DNA of 64,000 bases from Sabellastarte sp. h YS-2021 (taxonomy: Eukaryota > Annelida > Polychaeta > Sabellida > Sabellidae): the NCBI GenBank assembly GCA_964017235.1, contig OZ024933.1:6327962-6391961 (forward strand). The letters run 5' to 3'. Made by a program: the position numbers and the translations under genes. Positions 10,991 to 21,439 of this stretch are shown one piece after another. The notes under the pieces were generated by a model. The model saw nothing but the letters and a program-made list of their open reading frames with translations. It ran no database searches and had not been told where the DNA came from. Position 1 is the first letter of the stretch. Every line of letters starts with the position of its first letter.

Positions 10991-13900
10991 TGGTGAACTT
11001 TGGCCTACTTACTCACCTCCTCAAAATGAGTAAATGCGAATTATCTCTAAAAGTATTGCAGGTAGCCATTTTTTCTCAAATAACTCATTCACCTACTTTT
11101 GGGACAGCTTTCACTTGGTTAAGTTTCAGATGCGTAGCTAGTTACTCACCTACTCAAAATGAGTAAATGCTAATTATGTCTAAAAGTATTGCAGATAGCC
11201 AATTTTTCTCAAATAACTCATTCATATACTTTTGGAAGAGCTTTCACTTAGTGAGGTTTCAGACCCCTAGCTAATTTCTCACCTACTCAAAATGAGTAAA
11301 TGCGAATTATCTCTAAAAGTATAGAAGATAGCCAATTTTTCTCAAATAACTCATTCACCTACTTTTGCGAGAGCTTTCACTTGGTGAAGTGTCAGACCTG
11401 TAGCTAATTTCTCACCTACACAAAAGGAGTAAATGCTAAATATCTCGAAAAGCATTGCAGATAGCCAATTTTTCTCAAATAACTCATTCATTTACTTTTG
11501 GAAGAGCTTTCACATGGTGAAGTTTCAGACCCATAGCTAATTACTCGCCTACTCAAAATGAGTAAATGCGAATTATCTCTAAAAGTATTGCAGATAGCCA
11601 ATTTTTATCAAATAACTCATTCATCTACTTTTGGAAGAGTTTTCACATGGTGAAGTTTCAGACCCATAGCTAATTACTCACCTACTCAAAATGAGTAAAT
11701 GCGAATTCTCTCTAAAAGTATTGCAGATAGCCAATTTTTCTCAAATAACTGATTCACCTACTTTTGGGAGAGCTTTCACTTGGTGAACTTTCAGACTCGT
11801 AGCTAATTACTCACCTACTCAAAATGAGTAAATGCTAATTATCTCTAAAAGTATTGCAGATAGCCAATTTTTCTCAAATAACTCATTCATCTACTTTTGG
11901 AAGAGCTTTCACATGGTGAAGTTTCAGACCTATAGCTAATTACTCACCTACTCAAAATGAGTAAATGCGAATTTTCTCTAAAAGTATTGCAGATAGCCAA
12001 TTTTTCTCAAATAACTCATTCACCTACTTTTGGAAGAGCTTTCACATTGTGAAGTTAAGGTGAAGTTTCAGACCCATAGCTACTTACTCGCCTACTCAAA
12101 ATGAGTAAATGCTAATTATGTCTAAAAGTATTGCAGATAGCCAATTTTTCTCAAATAACTCATTCATATACTTTTGGAAGAGCTTTCACTTAGTGAGGTT
12201 TCAGACCCCTAGCTAATTTCTCACCTACTCAAAATGAGTAAATGCGAATTATCTCTAAAAGTATACAAGATAGCCAATTTTTCTCAAATAACTCATTCAC
12301 CTACTTTTGCGAGAGCTTTCACTTGGTGAAGTGTCAGACCTGTAGCTAATTTCTCACCTACTCAAAATGAGTAAATGCTAAATATCTCGAAAAGTATTGC
12401 AGATAGCCAATTTTTCTCAAATAACTCATTCATTTACTTTTGGAAGAGCTTTCACATGGTGAAGTTTCAGACTCATAGCTAATTACCTGCCTACTCAAAA
12501 TGAGTAAATGCGAATTATCTCTAAAAGTATTGCAGATAGCCAATTTTTCTCAAATAACTCATTCATCTACTTTTGGAAGAGCTTTCACATGGTGAAGTTT
12601 CAGACCCATAGCTAATTACTCACCTACTCAAAATGAGTAAATGCGAATGCTCTCTAAAAGTATTGCAGATAGCCAATTTTTCTCAAATAACTCATTCACC
12701 TACTTTTGGGAGAGCTTTCACTTGGTGAAGTTTCAGACCCGTAGCTAATTACTCACCTACTCAAAATGAGTAAATGCTAATTATCTCTAAAAGTATTGCA
12801 GATAGCCAATTTTTCTCAAATAACTCATTCATCTACTTTTGGAAGAGTTTTCACATGGTGAAGTTTCAGACCCATAGCTAATTACTCACCTACTCAAAAT
12901 GAGTAAATGCGAATTCTCTCTAAAAGTATTGCAGATAGCCAATTTTTCTCAAATAACTGATTCACCTACTTTTGGGAGAGCTTTCACTTGGTGAACTTTC
13001 AGACTCGTAGCTAATTACTCACCTACTCAAAATGAGTAAATGCTAATTATCTCTAAAAGTATTGCAGATAGCCAATTTTTCTCAAATAACTCATTCATCT
13101 ACTTTTGGAAGAGCTTTCACATGGTGAAGTTTCAGACCTATAGCTAATTACTCACCTACTCAAAATGAGTAAATGCGAATTTTCTCTAAAAGTATTGCAG
13201 ATAGCCAATTTTTCTCAAATAACTCATTCACCTACTTTTGGAAGAGCTTTCACATTGTGAAGTTAAGGTGAAGTTTCAGACCCATAGCTACTTACTCGCC
13301 TACTCAAAATGAGTAAATGCTAATTATGTCTAAAAGTATTGCAGATAGCCAATTTTTCTCAAATAACTCATTCATATACTTTTGGAAGAGCTTTCACTTA
13401 GTGAGGTTTCAGACCCCTAGCTAATTTCTCACCTACTCAAAATGAGTAAATGCGAATTATCTCTAAAAGTATACAAGATAGCCAATTTTTCTCAAATAAC
13501 TCATTCACCTACTTTTGCGAGAGCTTTCACTTGGTGAAGTGTCAGACCTGTAGCTAATTTCTCACCTACTCAAAATGAGTAAATGCTAAATATCTCGAAA
13601 AGTATTGCAGATAGCCAATTTTTCTCAAATAACTCATTCATTTACTTTTGGAAGAGCTTTCACATGGTGAAGTTTCAGACTCATAGCTAATTACCTGCCT
13701 ACTCAAAATGAGTAAATGCGAATTATCTCTAAAAGTATTGCAGATAGCCAATTTTTCTCAAATAACTCATTCATCTACTTTTGGAAGAGCTTTCACATGG
13801 TGAAGTTTCAGACCCATAGCTAATTACTCACCTACTCAAAATGAGTAAATGCGAATGCTCTCTAAAAGTATTGCAGATAGCCAATTTTTCTCAAATAACT

Positions 13901-15420
13901 CATTCACCTACTTTTGGGAGAGCTTTCACTTGGTGAAGTTTCAGACCCGTAGCTAATTACTCACCTACTCAAAATGAGTAAATGCTAATTATCTCTAAAA
14001 GTATTGCAGATAGCCAATTTTTCTCAAATAACTCATTCATCTACTTTTGGAAGAGCTTTCACATGGTGAAGTTTCAGACCCATAGCTAATTACTCACCTA
14101 CTCAAAATGAGTAAATGCGAATTCTCTCTAAAAGTATTGCAGATAGCCAATTTTTCTCAAATAACTCATTCACCTACTTTTGGAAGAGCTTTCACTTGGT
14201 GAAGTTTCAGACCTGTAGCTAATTACTCACCTACTCAAAATGAGTAAATGCTAATTATCTCTAAAAGTATTGCAGATAGCCAATTTTTCTCAAATAACTC
14301 ATTCATCTACTTTTGAGAGAGATTTCAAATGGTGAAGTTTCAGACCCGTAGGTAATTACTCACCTACTCAAAATGAGTAAATGCGAATTATCTCTAAAAG
14401 AATTGCAGATACCCAATTTTTCTCAAATAAGTCATTCATCTACTTTTGGGAGAGCTTTCACTTGGTGAAGTTTCACGCCGGTAGCTAATTACTCACCTAC
14501 TCAAAATGAGTAAATGCAAATTATCTCTAAAAGTATTGCAGATAGCCAATTTTTCTCAAATAACTCATTCATCTACTTTTGGAAGAGCTTTCACATGGTG
14601 AAGTTTCAGACCCTTAGCTAATTTCTCGCCTACTCAAAATGAGTAAATGCGAATTATCTCTAAAAGTATACAAGATAGCCAATTTTTCTCAAATAACTCA
14701 TTCATCTACTTTTCGAAGAGCTTTCACATGGCAAAGTTTCAGACCCATAGGTCATAACTCACCTACCCAAAATGAGTAACTGCGAATTATCTCTAAGAGT
14801 ATTGCATATAGCCAATTTTTCTCAAATAACTCATTCACCTACTTTTGGGAGAGCTTTCACATGGTAAAGTTTCAGACCTGTAGCTAATTACTCACCTACT
14901 CAAAATGAGTAACTGCGAATTATCTCTAAAAGTATTGCAGATAGCCAATTTTTCTCAAATAACTCATTCATGTACTTTTAGGAGAGCTTTCACTTGGTGA
15001 AGTTTCAGACCTGTAGCTAATTACTCACCTACTCAAAATGAGTAAATGCGAATTATCTCTGAAAGTATTGCAGATAGTCAATTTTTCTCAAATAACTCAT
15101 TCATCTACTTTTGGAAGAGCTGTCACATGGTGAAGTTTCAGACCCATAGCTAATTACTCACCTACTCAAAATGAGTAAATGCGAATTATCTCTAAAAGTA
15201 TTGCAGATAGCCAGTATTTTTCAAATAACTCACTTCACCTATATTTTTGGAGAACTTTCAATTAGTGAATTTTCAGATCCATATCTAATTACTCACCTAC
15301 TCAAAATGAGTAATTGCCTATTATTACAAAAAGTATTGCAGATAGCCAGTATTTCTCAAATAACTCATTCACCTACATTTTGGAGATATTTCACATGCTA
15401 AAGTTTTTTTATGAATTATT
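10991..15420. repeat. Array B2: 133-bp satellite
   Basis: The marker atgagtaaatgc occurs at 11026, 11159 and 11292, which gives a 133-bp unit and about 33 copies. Each unit contains aaaagtattgcagatagcca, ctcaaataactcattc and actcacctactcaaaatgag. Units near 15200-15420 are more diverged, marking the edge of the homogenised core. It is non-coding, and short open frames in it are by-products of the repeat. Confidence 0.95.
11150..14100. repeat. 1,208-bp higher-order repeat in array B2
   Basis: The rare word gaagttaagg, an 11-bp internal duplication, occurs at 12051 and 13259. The variant gagttttcacatgg also recurs at an offset of 1,208 (about 11637 and 12845). 1,208 equals nine 133-bp units plus the 11-bp duplication, so nine monomers were copied together, about twice in full. 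Confidence 0.9.
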
Positions 15421-16325
15421 AAAATAATTTTTAATGCATTAAAATTAATGAAATCATGCACTAAATCGATTATAACTTGAAAAGTATTGTATTTAGAGCA
15501 TTTTGTTAAAATATGTTATTCACCTACTTTTTCCCACAGCAACAACATGGTGAGTAACTTGGGTGTCTATCTCAATAGATAAGTGAGTAATAGCTACTTT
15601 TGGATTTTTCACTAACTTCCATCATGAGTGAAATCACTTGTAACTTGAAAACTATTGCATTTAGACCTTCAGGGTAGTACAAAAGTGTCCTATGCAAAGG
15701 GGAAAGATTTCAATTTTCGCCACTTTTGGCGGCCTTCTTGGATTTTAGCGGAAAAAAATGAAAAAGTGTGAATATCTCGAAAACCATAAGAGATAGAGCA
15801 ATTTTGAGCGAATTTTTGACATGCAAGGTAGTACAAGAATGTCCTGTGCAAAGGGGTAAAATATCAATTTTCGCCACTTTTGGCGGCCTTTTTGGATTTT
15901 TGCTGAAAATAGAAAAGTGTCAATATCTCGAAAACCGTAAGAGATAGAGCGATTTTGAGCAAATTTTTGACCTGCAGGGTGGTACAAGAGTCTCCTGTGC
16001 AATGGGGGAAAATTTCAATTTTCGCCACTTTTGGCGGCCATCTTACATTTTTTGCGGAAAATGAAAAAGTGTCAATATCTCGAAAACCGTAACAGATCGA
16101 GCGATTTTGAGCGATTTTTTGACCCGCAGGGTAATACAAGAGTGTCCTGTCCAAAGGGGAAAAATTTCATTTTTCGCCACTTTCGGCGGCCATCTTGGAT
16201 TTTTGCTGAAAATGGAAAAGTGTCAATATCTCGAAAAGCATAACAGATAGAGCGGTTTCAAGCGAATTTTCGATCTGCAGGATGGTACAACAGTGTCCTA
16301 TGCAAAGGGGAAAAATTTCAATGTA
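15421..16325. repeat. Array B3: diverged units of about 152 bp
   Basis: First come degenerate relatives of B1 (aacttgaaaagtattg, gtgagtaatagctac). Then four copies of a unit of about 152 bp start at cacttttggcgg (15721, 15875, 16026 and 16178), with aatatctcgaaaa, agatagagcgatttt and gtcctatgcaaagggg. Open frames across it are repeat artefacts. Confidence 0.88.
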
Positions 16326-16691
16326 GTATTTCTTCCCCTGCGGTACTCGGCGGGAGATACATACCGCGGCAGTGGTCTTGTTTAAAATATAGAAAAAACA
16401 ACAAAAAAGACACTGATTGTGCAGTTAATAATAATAAAAATGCTTCTTTGCTCACATTTTGTTGATAAAATAGTCCGTGAAAGTTCCTCTCAGGTGTACT
16501 GAAGTGTACTGAAATTCGATAGCAAATAAAAGTCGAAAGATCTCGTGTTTTTTTTTGTGACGCAAGTTTATTATTGTGACGCATGTTTTTTCCTTTGTGA
16601 CGAAATTAGGCGTCTAGAATTAGGCGTCTGAATCATCTAGAATCAATAATCAGGCGTTTAAATCACCTATTTAGTTATTTAAATTTTGAAA
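16326..16691 (+). other. hAT transposase 5' flank
   Basis: This AT-rich stretch lies between the array and the transposase start codon. It includes a GC-rich piece (gcggtactcggcgggagata) and a doubled gtgtactgaa (about 16492-16514). Promoter elements were not recognised with confidence. No other gene is seen. Confidence 0.4.
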
Positions 16692-19617
16692 ATGGCATCA
16701 AATAAAAGAAGTGCAGTGTGGCAATATTTTGAAGTGTCTAATGATGACAAGTCCAAGACTTTATGTCAACTTTGCAATGCTGTGTTGGTGTTTAAAGGTA
16801 AGCTAAATTCTATGTAGGCCAACCACAATTTATATTCCTTCATTGCATTCAGAAACTAAATAAATTGTAATCTCATATTCATGATGTTTAAGATTTTAAA
16901 CATTTTAAAACTTAATGAATAATTGAATATTTTGCTCTATTTGTTTAAATTTTCAATTTGAAATAAAAAAAGAGGTCCTCTTGTATTGCATTTAATCACA
17001 GCCTGTCACATGTGTCTTGGTTTGACTGTGGTGTATGACATTTTGTTTCACTCAAGTATATAGCATTTTACCACAGTTTGTCACATGTGTCTTGGTTTGA
17101 CTGTGGTGTATGACATCTTGTTTCACTCAAGTATATAGCATTTAATCACAGTTTGTCACATGTGTCTTGGTTTGACTGTGGTGTATGACATCTTGTTTCA
17201 CTCAAGTATATAGCATTTAATCACAGTTTGTCACATGTGTCTTGGTTTGACTGTGGTGTATGACATCTTGTTTCACTCAAGTATATAGCATTTAATCACA
17301 GTTTGTCACATGTGTCTTGGTTTGACTGTGGTGTATGACATCTTGTTTCAATCAAGTATATAGCATTTAATCACAGCCTGTCACATGTGGTATGTGGCAA
17401 GCCTGAAGACCTTTCATAATATGGCCTTGGCTGTTGAATGTAATTGAAAACCCCAACTTTGACTTTACGTCGCTTTCAACACTGTACAGGTCATATCACG
17501 ACGGGTAGTTGGAAGGGCAGAAGAAACCAGTACATATAGTTCGTTAGGGTTCTGTACTGTAAACTGCCAACCAACAGCAAGCAACTACCAGCTTTCCCAC
17601 TTGAGGCAGTGCTGGGAATCGAACCCTGGCCTCAGAGGTGGTAGGAACTTTGACTTTAAAGAGATAAGGTACATTTTATATCAATGACTCAATATTTCTC
17701 AAGTTATTTGAGCTTATCCTTTCCAAATTCAGGAGGTAACACAACGAACATGAGGGGTCACCTCAAGCATAAACACCCAAGTGTGAATCTTGACGTGAGT
17801 CAAAAACCTGAGGAGCGTAGATCTGAGCCCAGGCAGACCACTCTGAATTTCTCAACATCCAGACCACTGTCTTCTTCAACCCAGGAGGAGCTGAATCGAA
17901 AGTTGGCCTTAATGTGCGCCCTGGATATAAGGCCAATTAGTATCGTGGAGGGTGTTGGCTTCAAAAATTTTGTCTCAGCTTTGAACCCCAATTACAAAAT
18001 CCCATGTAGAAAAACAGTAATGAAACATTTGCATATTCTGTATGAAGAATGTAAGAAAGATCTAATTGAGTTGCTGATGGGAGTTGATTCTGTTGCTTTT
18101 ACGTCCGATTTGTGGACAAGCACTGCTTTGAATGGCTACATAACAGTCACTGCACAGTACTTAGATAATAAGTGGGAAATGAGGTCCAATGTTTTGGCAA
18201 CTAGGGTAATGGGGGAGAGGCATACAGGTACTAACATTGGCACACAGATTAGCAAAATCAAAGATGAGTTTAGGATTAAGAAGTGTTCAGCCTTACTAAC
18301 GGACAATGCATCAAATATGGGTACTGCAGCAAAAGAGTTGGGCTTTGCCCATGTCCATTGTTTTGCCCATACCCTCCAACTTGCAGTGGAGGATGGGCTT
18401 AAAGTTTCCCAAATTGCCAAAACTCTAGGAGCTGCCCGTAGAATTGTTACACATTTCAATCACTCCGTTCTTGCCACTGATGCTCTGTTGGCAAAACAAC
18501 CAGAAAATAAAAAATTGAAGCTTATTCCTGACATGCCAACAAGGTGGAATAGCAGCTATTACATGATAGAAAAGCTTTTGAAACTCCGAATACCAGTTTA
18601 TTCAGTAATATTTGATGAGGCAATCACAAAATCATCCATCAGGGCAACCTTAGATTTAAAGGATGAGTACTGGAAAGTAATGGAGGACATTACTCCTATA
18701 CTAGAGCCCTTGGTCTACGCTACTGATTTGTTGGGTAAGGAAAGCCAACCCACAGGTAGTGGGGTTTATGTTTTGGTACACAAATTGATGACAACTGGGT
18801 TGAAAACTCTTGATGGGGATTCAGGTACTGTAAAGGATATGAAAAAACGCATTACTGATGGTCTTAAAAAGCGATTTAAGGTGGATTCAGATGGAAAACC
18901 TGATGAAGAGGTGGTGACATCACCCCTTATGCTGTCCACTATATTGGACCCAAGATACAAATGCCTTATTGCTAGGGAAATTCTGACACAAGAAAAAGTT
19001 TCACTATTGCATGGCACTATTTTGAAGCTTTTGAATGAAACTGAGGCCCCAATTTCTATAGCCAGTGCTTCAAATGTCCAAATAAAGCAAGAAGTAACTG
19101 ATGAGTGTTCTACTCTTGCAAAAAAAAACAAAAAGTGTGGGACTTTTTGAAAGGAGATGTCATTGACCTGAGTAATGATGAGACGTCTGATACACCTGAG
19201 GAAGAGTTAAAAGCCTTTCTATCTGAGCCTGTTCGAGTTTCAGATCCACTAAAATGGTGGCAGCTCAATGAAATGAAATTTCCAAGGTTAAGCAAATTAG
19301 CGAAACAATACCTGTCGGTACCTGCAACCTCTATCCCATCAGAGAGGACTTTTTCTACTGCTGGACTCTTAGTTAACAAGCTGAGAGCATCACTGGACAC
19401 TGAAACAGTGGACCAAATAGTTTTTCTCAATAAAAATTGCAAAAAAAATGTCAAGGAAAAGCTGAGAACTTCCGAAAATACTTTTAAAATGTCTGACACC
19501 ACAAATATTTATCAGTCAAATGTACCAGTAAGTAAAATCTCAGAGTCCAGCAGCACAAAAACTCCTCCATTACCAGCTTTGCCAACATCTGATGTAAAGA
19601 TAGAGCATAATGCATAA
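16692..19617 (+). CDS. hAT transposase, BED-finger, two exons
   Basis: Exon 1 (16692-16797) encodes the first half of a BED zinc finger: aromatic WQYF, then CQLC at residues 25-28. It ends at a GTAAGC donor. Exon 2 starts after the AG at 17731-17732 and supplies HLKHKH, completing the C2H2-type BED finger in frame. Exon 2 then carries hAT catalytic-core landmarks: SDLWTS (Asp about 161), LTDNASNM (Asp about 226), CFAHTLQL and RWNSS. The C-terminal hAT dimerisation block has WWQLN, PATSIPSERTFS and NKLRASL. Total length would be about 660 aa, normal for the Ac/ZBED-like group. The 3' portion is offset by one base at a run of nine A's (19120-19128), consistent with a lost A, a gain of two, or a sequence error. 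As read, the upstream frame stops at 19150 before the dimerisation block. An AATAAA lies at 19777. It is probably the transposase of the surrounding TSD-flanked element. Confidence 0.88.
16989..17390. repeat. 75-bp intronic minisatellite
   Basis: The word catttaatcacag (or catttta) starts at 16989, 17064, 17139 and 17214 and continues to about 17390, an exact 75-bp period with about 5.4 copies. The units are nearly identical (tttgtcacatgtgtcttgg, gactgtggtgtatgacatct). Confidence 0.95.
17430..17660 (-). mobile_element. tRNA-derived SINE fragment
   Basis: On the minus strand GGTTCGATTCC (17615-17625) matches the B box of the RNA polymerase III promoter. About 130-145 bp downstream lies GTGTTGAAAGCGACGTAAAG (17468-17487), like the conserved core of bivalve tRNA-SINEs (from memory). 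I see no good A box, so it is probably truncated at its 5' end. It lies in the transposase intron. Confidence 0.6.
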
Positions 19618-20149
19618 AGCAACCAAGACATTTACTTTAAATTCACAGAAAGTTTGAGACATTTAACTTATGTGTGCAAGACAAGAGCATAAGACATTTA
19701 CCTTATATTCATAGAAAGTTAGAAACATTTAACTTGTGTATGATTTAACAATCTTGACCACTTATTATGTTTGCTAAATAAATGATTGCAAACTGTCTTC
19801 ATTGTTCTTTTCAATTCTTTTGTTTGAGTCATCAGTGGAACATTTTCACAACTTATTTATAGAGGTACCTTATTCTCACCTGTGGATGAGATATTTCGAC
19901 TTTCAGTAATCAGTACACCTGTTGGGATACTTATGCAGTATTTTGCTTTGTGAACCATTTTTATGAAGAATATAAGGTAAGTTATATCATATTTTCATTT
20001 TGCAATATGTGTGTGCCTATTTTACAGTGTTTTCCTCTATCTAGCTGTCATAATATATTTACTTTAAAAGAAATACGGAGAATTCGATCCGGAACGGTGA
20101 TTTCAATTCGACGAACCGGTGACCATTTTTTGCCTCCGTCACAGCCTTT
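19618..20149 (+). other. hAT 3' region and right TIR
   Basis: An AT-rich 3' untranslated stretch has AATAAA at 19777-19782. Two partial repeats contain cacagaaagtttgagacattt and catagaaagttagaaacatt. The right TIR is about 20137-20149. A gtaagt-like site at 19977 and weak short frames were not convincing as genes. Confidence 0.55.
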
Positions 20150-20157
20150 GTGTCCAC
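20150..20157. repeat. hAT target-site duplication, right (gtgtccac)
   Basis: This is an exact copy of 8720-8727 directly after the right TIR. Both copies lie within the third ORF of the Ty3-like element. Confidence 0.85.
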
Positions 20158-21280
20158 AGGAAACCACTTATTTTTTACAACAAGCTGCAGTAACTCATCA
20201 TGGTTGGACAAACCAAGTGCTGCTTCCAGAGACATCAAAGATTGGTTATAACGAACCATTCTTTCTTCATTGGGCATCTCCTTCCAAGTGGCGAAGGCAA
20301 TTGACAGGTGCTTCCCAACGACATGTTTTTTAATACTGGGCGATGGTTGGCCACAGTTGGTCATGTAACAAGCATGCCTCTTCTGCTTTTTCTTAGGAAC
20401 AACCACTTCCAACATTTCAGAGGACGATCTCTTTAAAGTGTTGGCATTGTTGTTATTCACATCTTTAATAGTAACTTCCCTAACCAGTTTAGTAGATGAA
20501 GTTACTTTCTTTGGTGGTTCCATGTCACTTTTTTCTTTAGGTATGGTGACCTTTGGTTTCAGTTCTTTAGGTATGGTGACCTTTGGTTTGGTACTCTCTA
20601 CAACCTCCTTTGGCTGGGTGACGACTGTTGCACGAGGAGCAGATACTACAGGAACAGACGCGGATGAGGCAGGTGCCGCTGAGACACCACAAGCTGCTGC
20701 CATCATCTCCCTAACTTTCCTACTGCTAGTTTCCAACAACAGTCCTTGGCTGTAGACTTCCATGCTTGATGCTGTAGTTTCAACAATGCGCTTAATGGTG
20801 TTGAAATCCACAAAACTGTACAATTCTTTCAGCATCCTTATCACCTGCTCGTTGAGTGAACGAGTTGAAGATGCAGGTGAATGTTCATGTACCCGTGCTT
20901 TTGAAGACTGAGTAGACTCAACGAAAGTAAACTGTACGTCTAGAACGAGAGACAGAACGCCTTCTTCGTCTTGGTGGTAGATCAAATGTAACCCTACGCT
21001 CTGATCTGGTTTGTTCAGTAGGGCCTTCATCAATCCTGGTTACAACAGATCTTGGTCTAGATCTGTATGAAGTAGAAGATTGGTTAGATCTTGAACTAGA
21101 TCTACCCTGGTCTGGTTGACTTGCGACAGTTGAAGATCTCTGGTCAGATCTTTCGCGGTTATGAGATCCTGATCTTCGACTTATGGAAGTAGATCTGTGG
21201 CTAGATCTATCCGTGTCAGTATGTGAACTTGATCTCTGGTTTGAGTGATTTTTTGAAGTGACTTCTTTCTTGTCTGCCAT
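20150..21280 (-). pseudogene. Third ORF, proximal part: Arg/Ser-rich plus zinc finger
   Basis: This starts about 160 bp downstream of the integrase end, on the same strand. The N-terminal part is rich in Arg and Ser, with basic clusters such as PPRRRRR that look like nuclear or nucleic-acid-binding signals. A middle part is Pro/Val/Lys-rich with a repeated KPKVTIPKE. After a basic KKKQKR comes a C2H2-like finger, CX4CX9HX4H (CYMTNC ... KKHVVGKH). It is cut by the hAT insertion, and the TatD-bearing part lies on the other side. It is broken at least once besides the insertion. The order finger then TatD, as far as I recall, also occurs in TATDN2-like proteins of bivalves. I recognise no env features (signal peptide or membrane segments). 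Confidence 0.7.
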
Positions 21281-21439
21281 TTTAATTCCTGTAGAAAGGA
21301 AAAATCAAGATAAGCACTGTGGAATCCATACATTTCAATGGGTAATAGCAGTTAGTGGACTTTAACTAGTCATACCAACACCAAACCCTCATGCACTTAA
21401 CTAGGAAATTCCACCAAATCTTATCTAAGTCTTAACTAC
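21281..21439 (-). other. Spacer between integrase and third ORF
   Basis: About 160 bp of non-coding sequence lies between the integrase end and the start of the third ORF. I see no recognisable signal. How the third ORF would be expressed (splicing or internal start) cannot be told from the sequence. Confidence 0.4.

Larger units (their letters stand above)
16798..17732 (+). other. Intron of the hAT transposase gene
   Basis: It starts GTAAGC after tttaaag and ends ccaaattcag before GAGGTAAC. Removing it joins the two halves of the BED finger without a frame change. It contains a 75-bp minisatellite and a SINE fragment. Confidence 0.85.
8728..20149 (+). mobile_element. 11.4-kb hAT transposon with TSD, TIRs and transposase
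   Basis: The element starts TAAGGCTGTGTAC at 8728 and ends, read inward on the minus strand, AAAGGCTGTGACG at 20149. Nine of the first ten TIR bases match, and the left end fits the hAT terminal form (T/C)A(A/G)NG. Perfect 8-bp duplications flank it. Inside are a short left terminal region, about 7.4 kb of tandem repeats (array B), a two-exon BED/hAT transposase gene, and a 3' region with a polyadenylation signal. Most hAT elements are 2.5-5 kb, so the size comes from the arrays. It is inserted in the third ORF of the Ty3-like element and is therefore younger than it. Confidence 0.82.

Noticed and set aside
15171-16243. Short open frames across arrays B2 and B3
   Set aside because: Repeated peptide blocks follow the nucleotide period and overlap on both strands. 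No independent coding signal.
1-16325. CRISPR-like array
   Set aside because: Units are contiguous tandem monomers with no unique spacers, and the context is eukaryotic.
17605-17660. tRNA gene (B box GGTTCGATTCC)
   Set aside because: No A box or cloverleaf on the 5' side, and the downstream sequence matches a tRNA-SINE body.
17684-17732. ATG at 17684 as start of the hAT transposase
   Set aside because: It lies in the intron before the acceptor. Splicing from exon 1 at 16692 completes a BED finger in frame, which this start would cut in half.
20059-21280. Third ORF as a retroviral envelope
   Set aside because: No signal peptide, membrane segment or glycoprotein features. The content is Arg/Ser-rich, finger-bearing and followed by a TatD-type domain.
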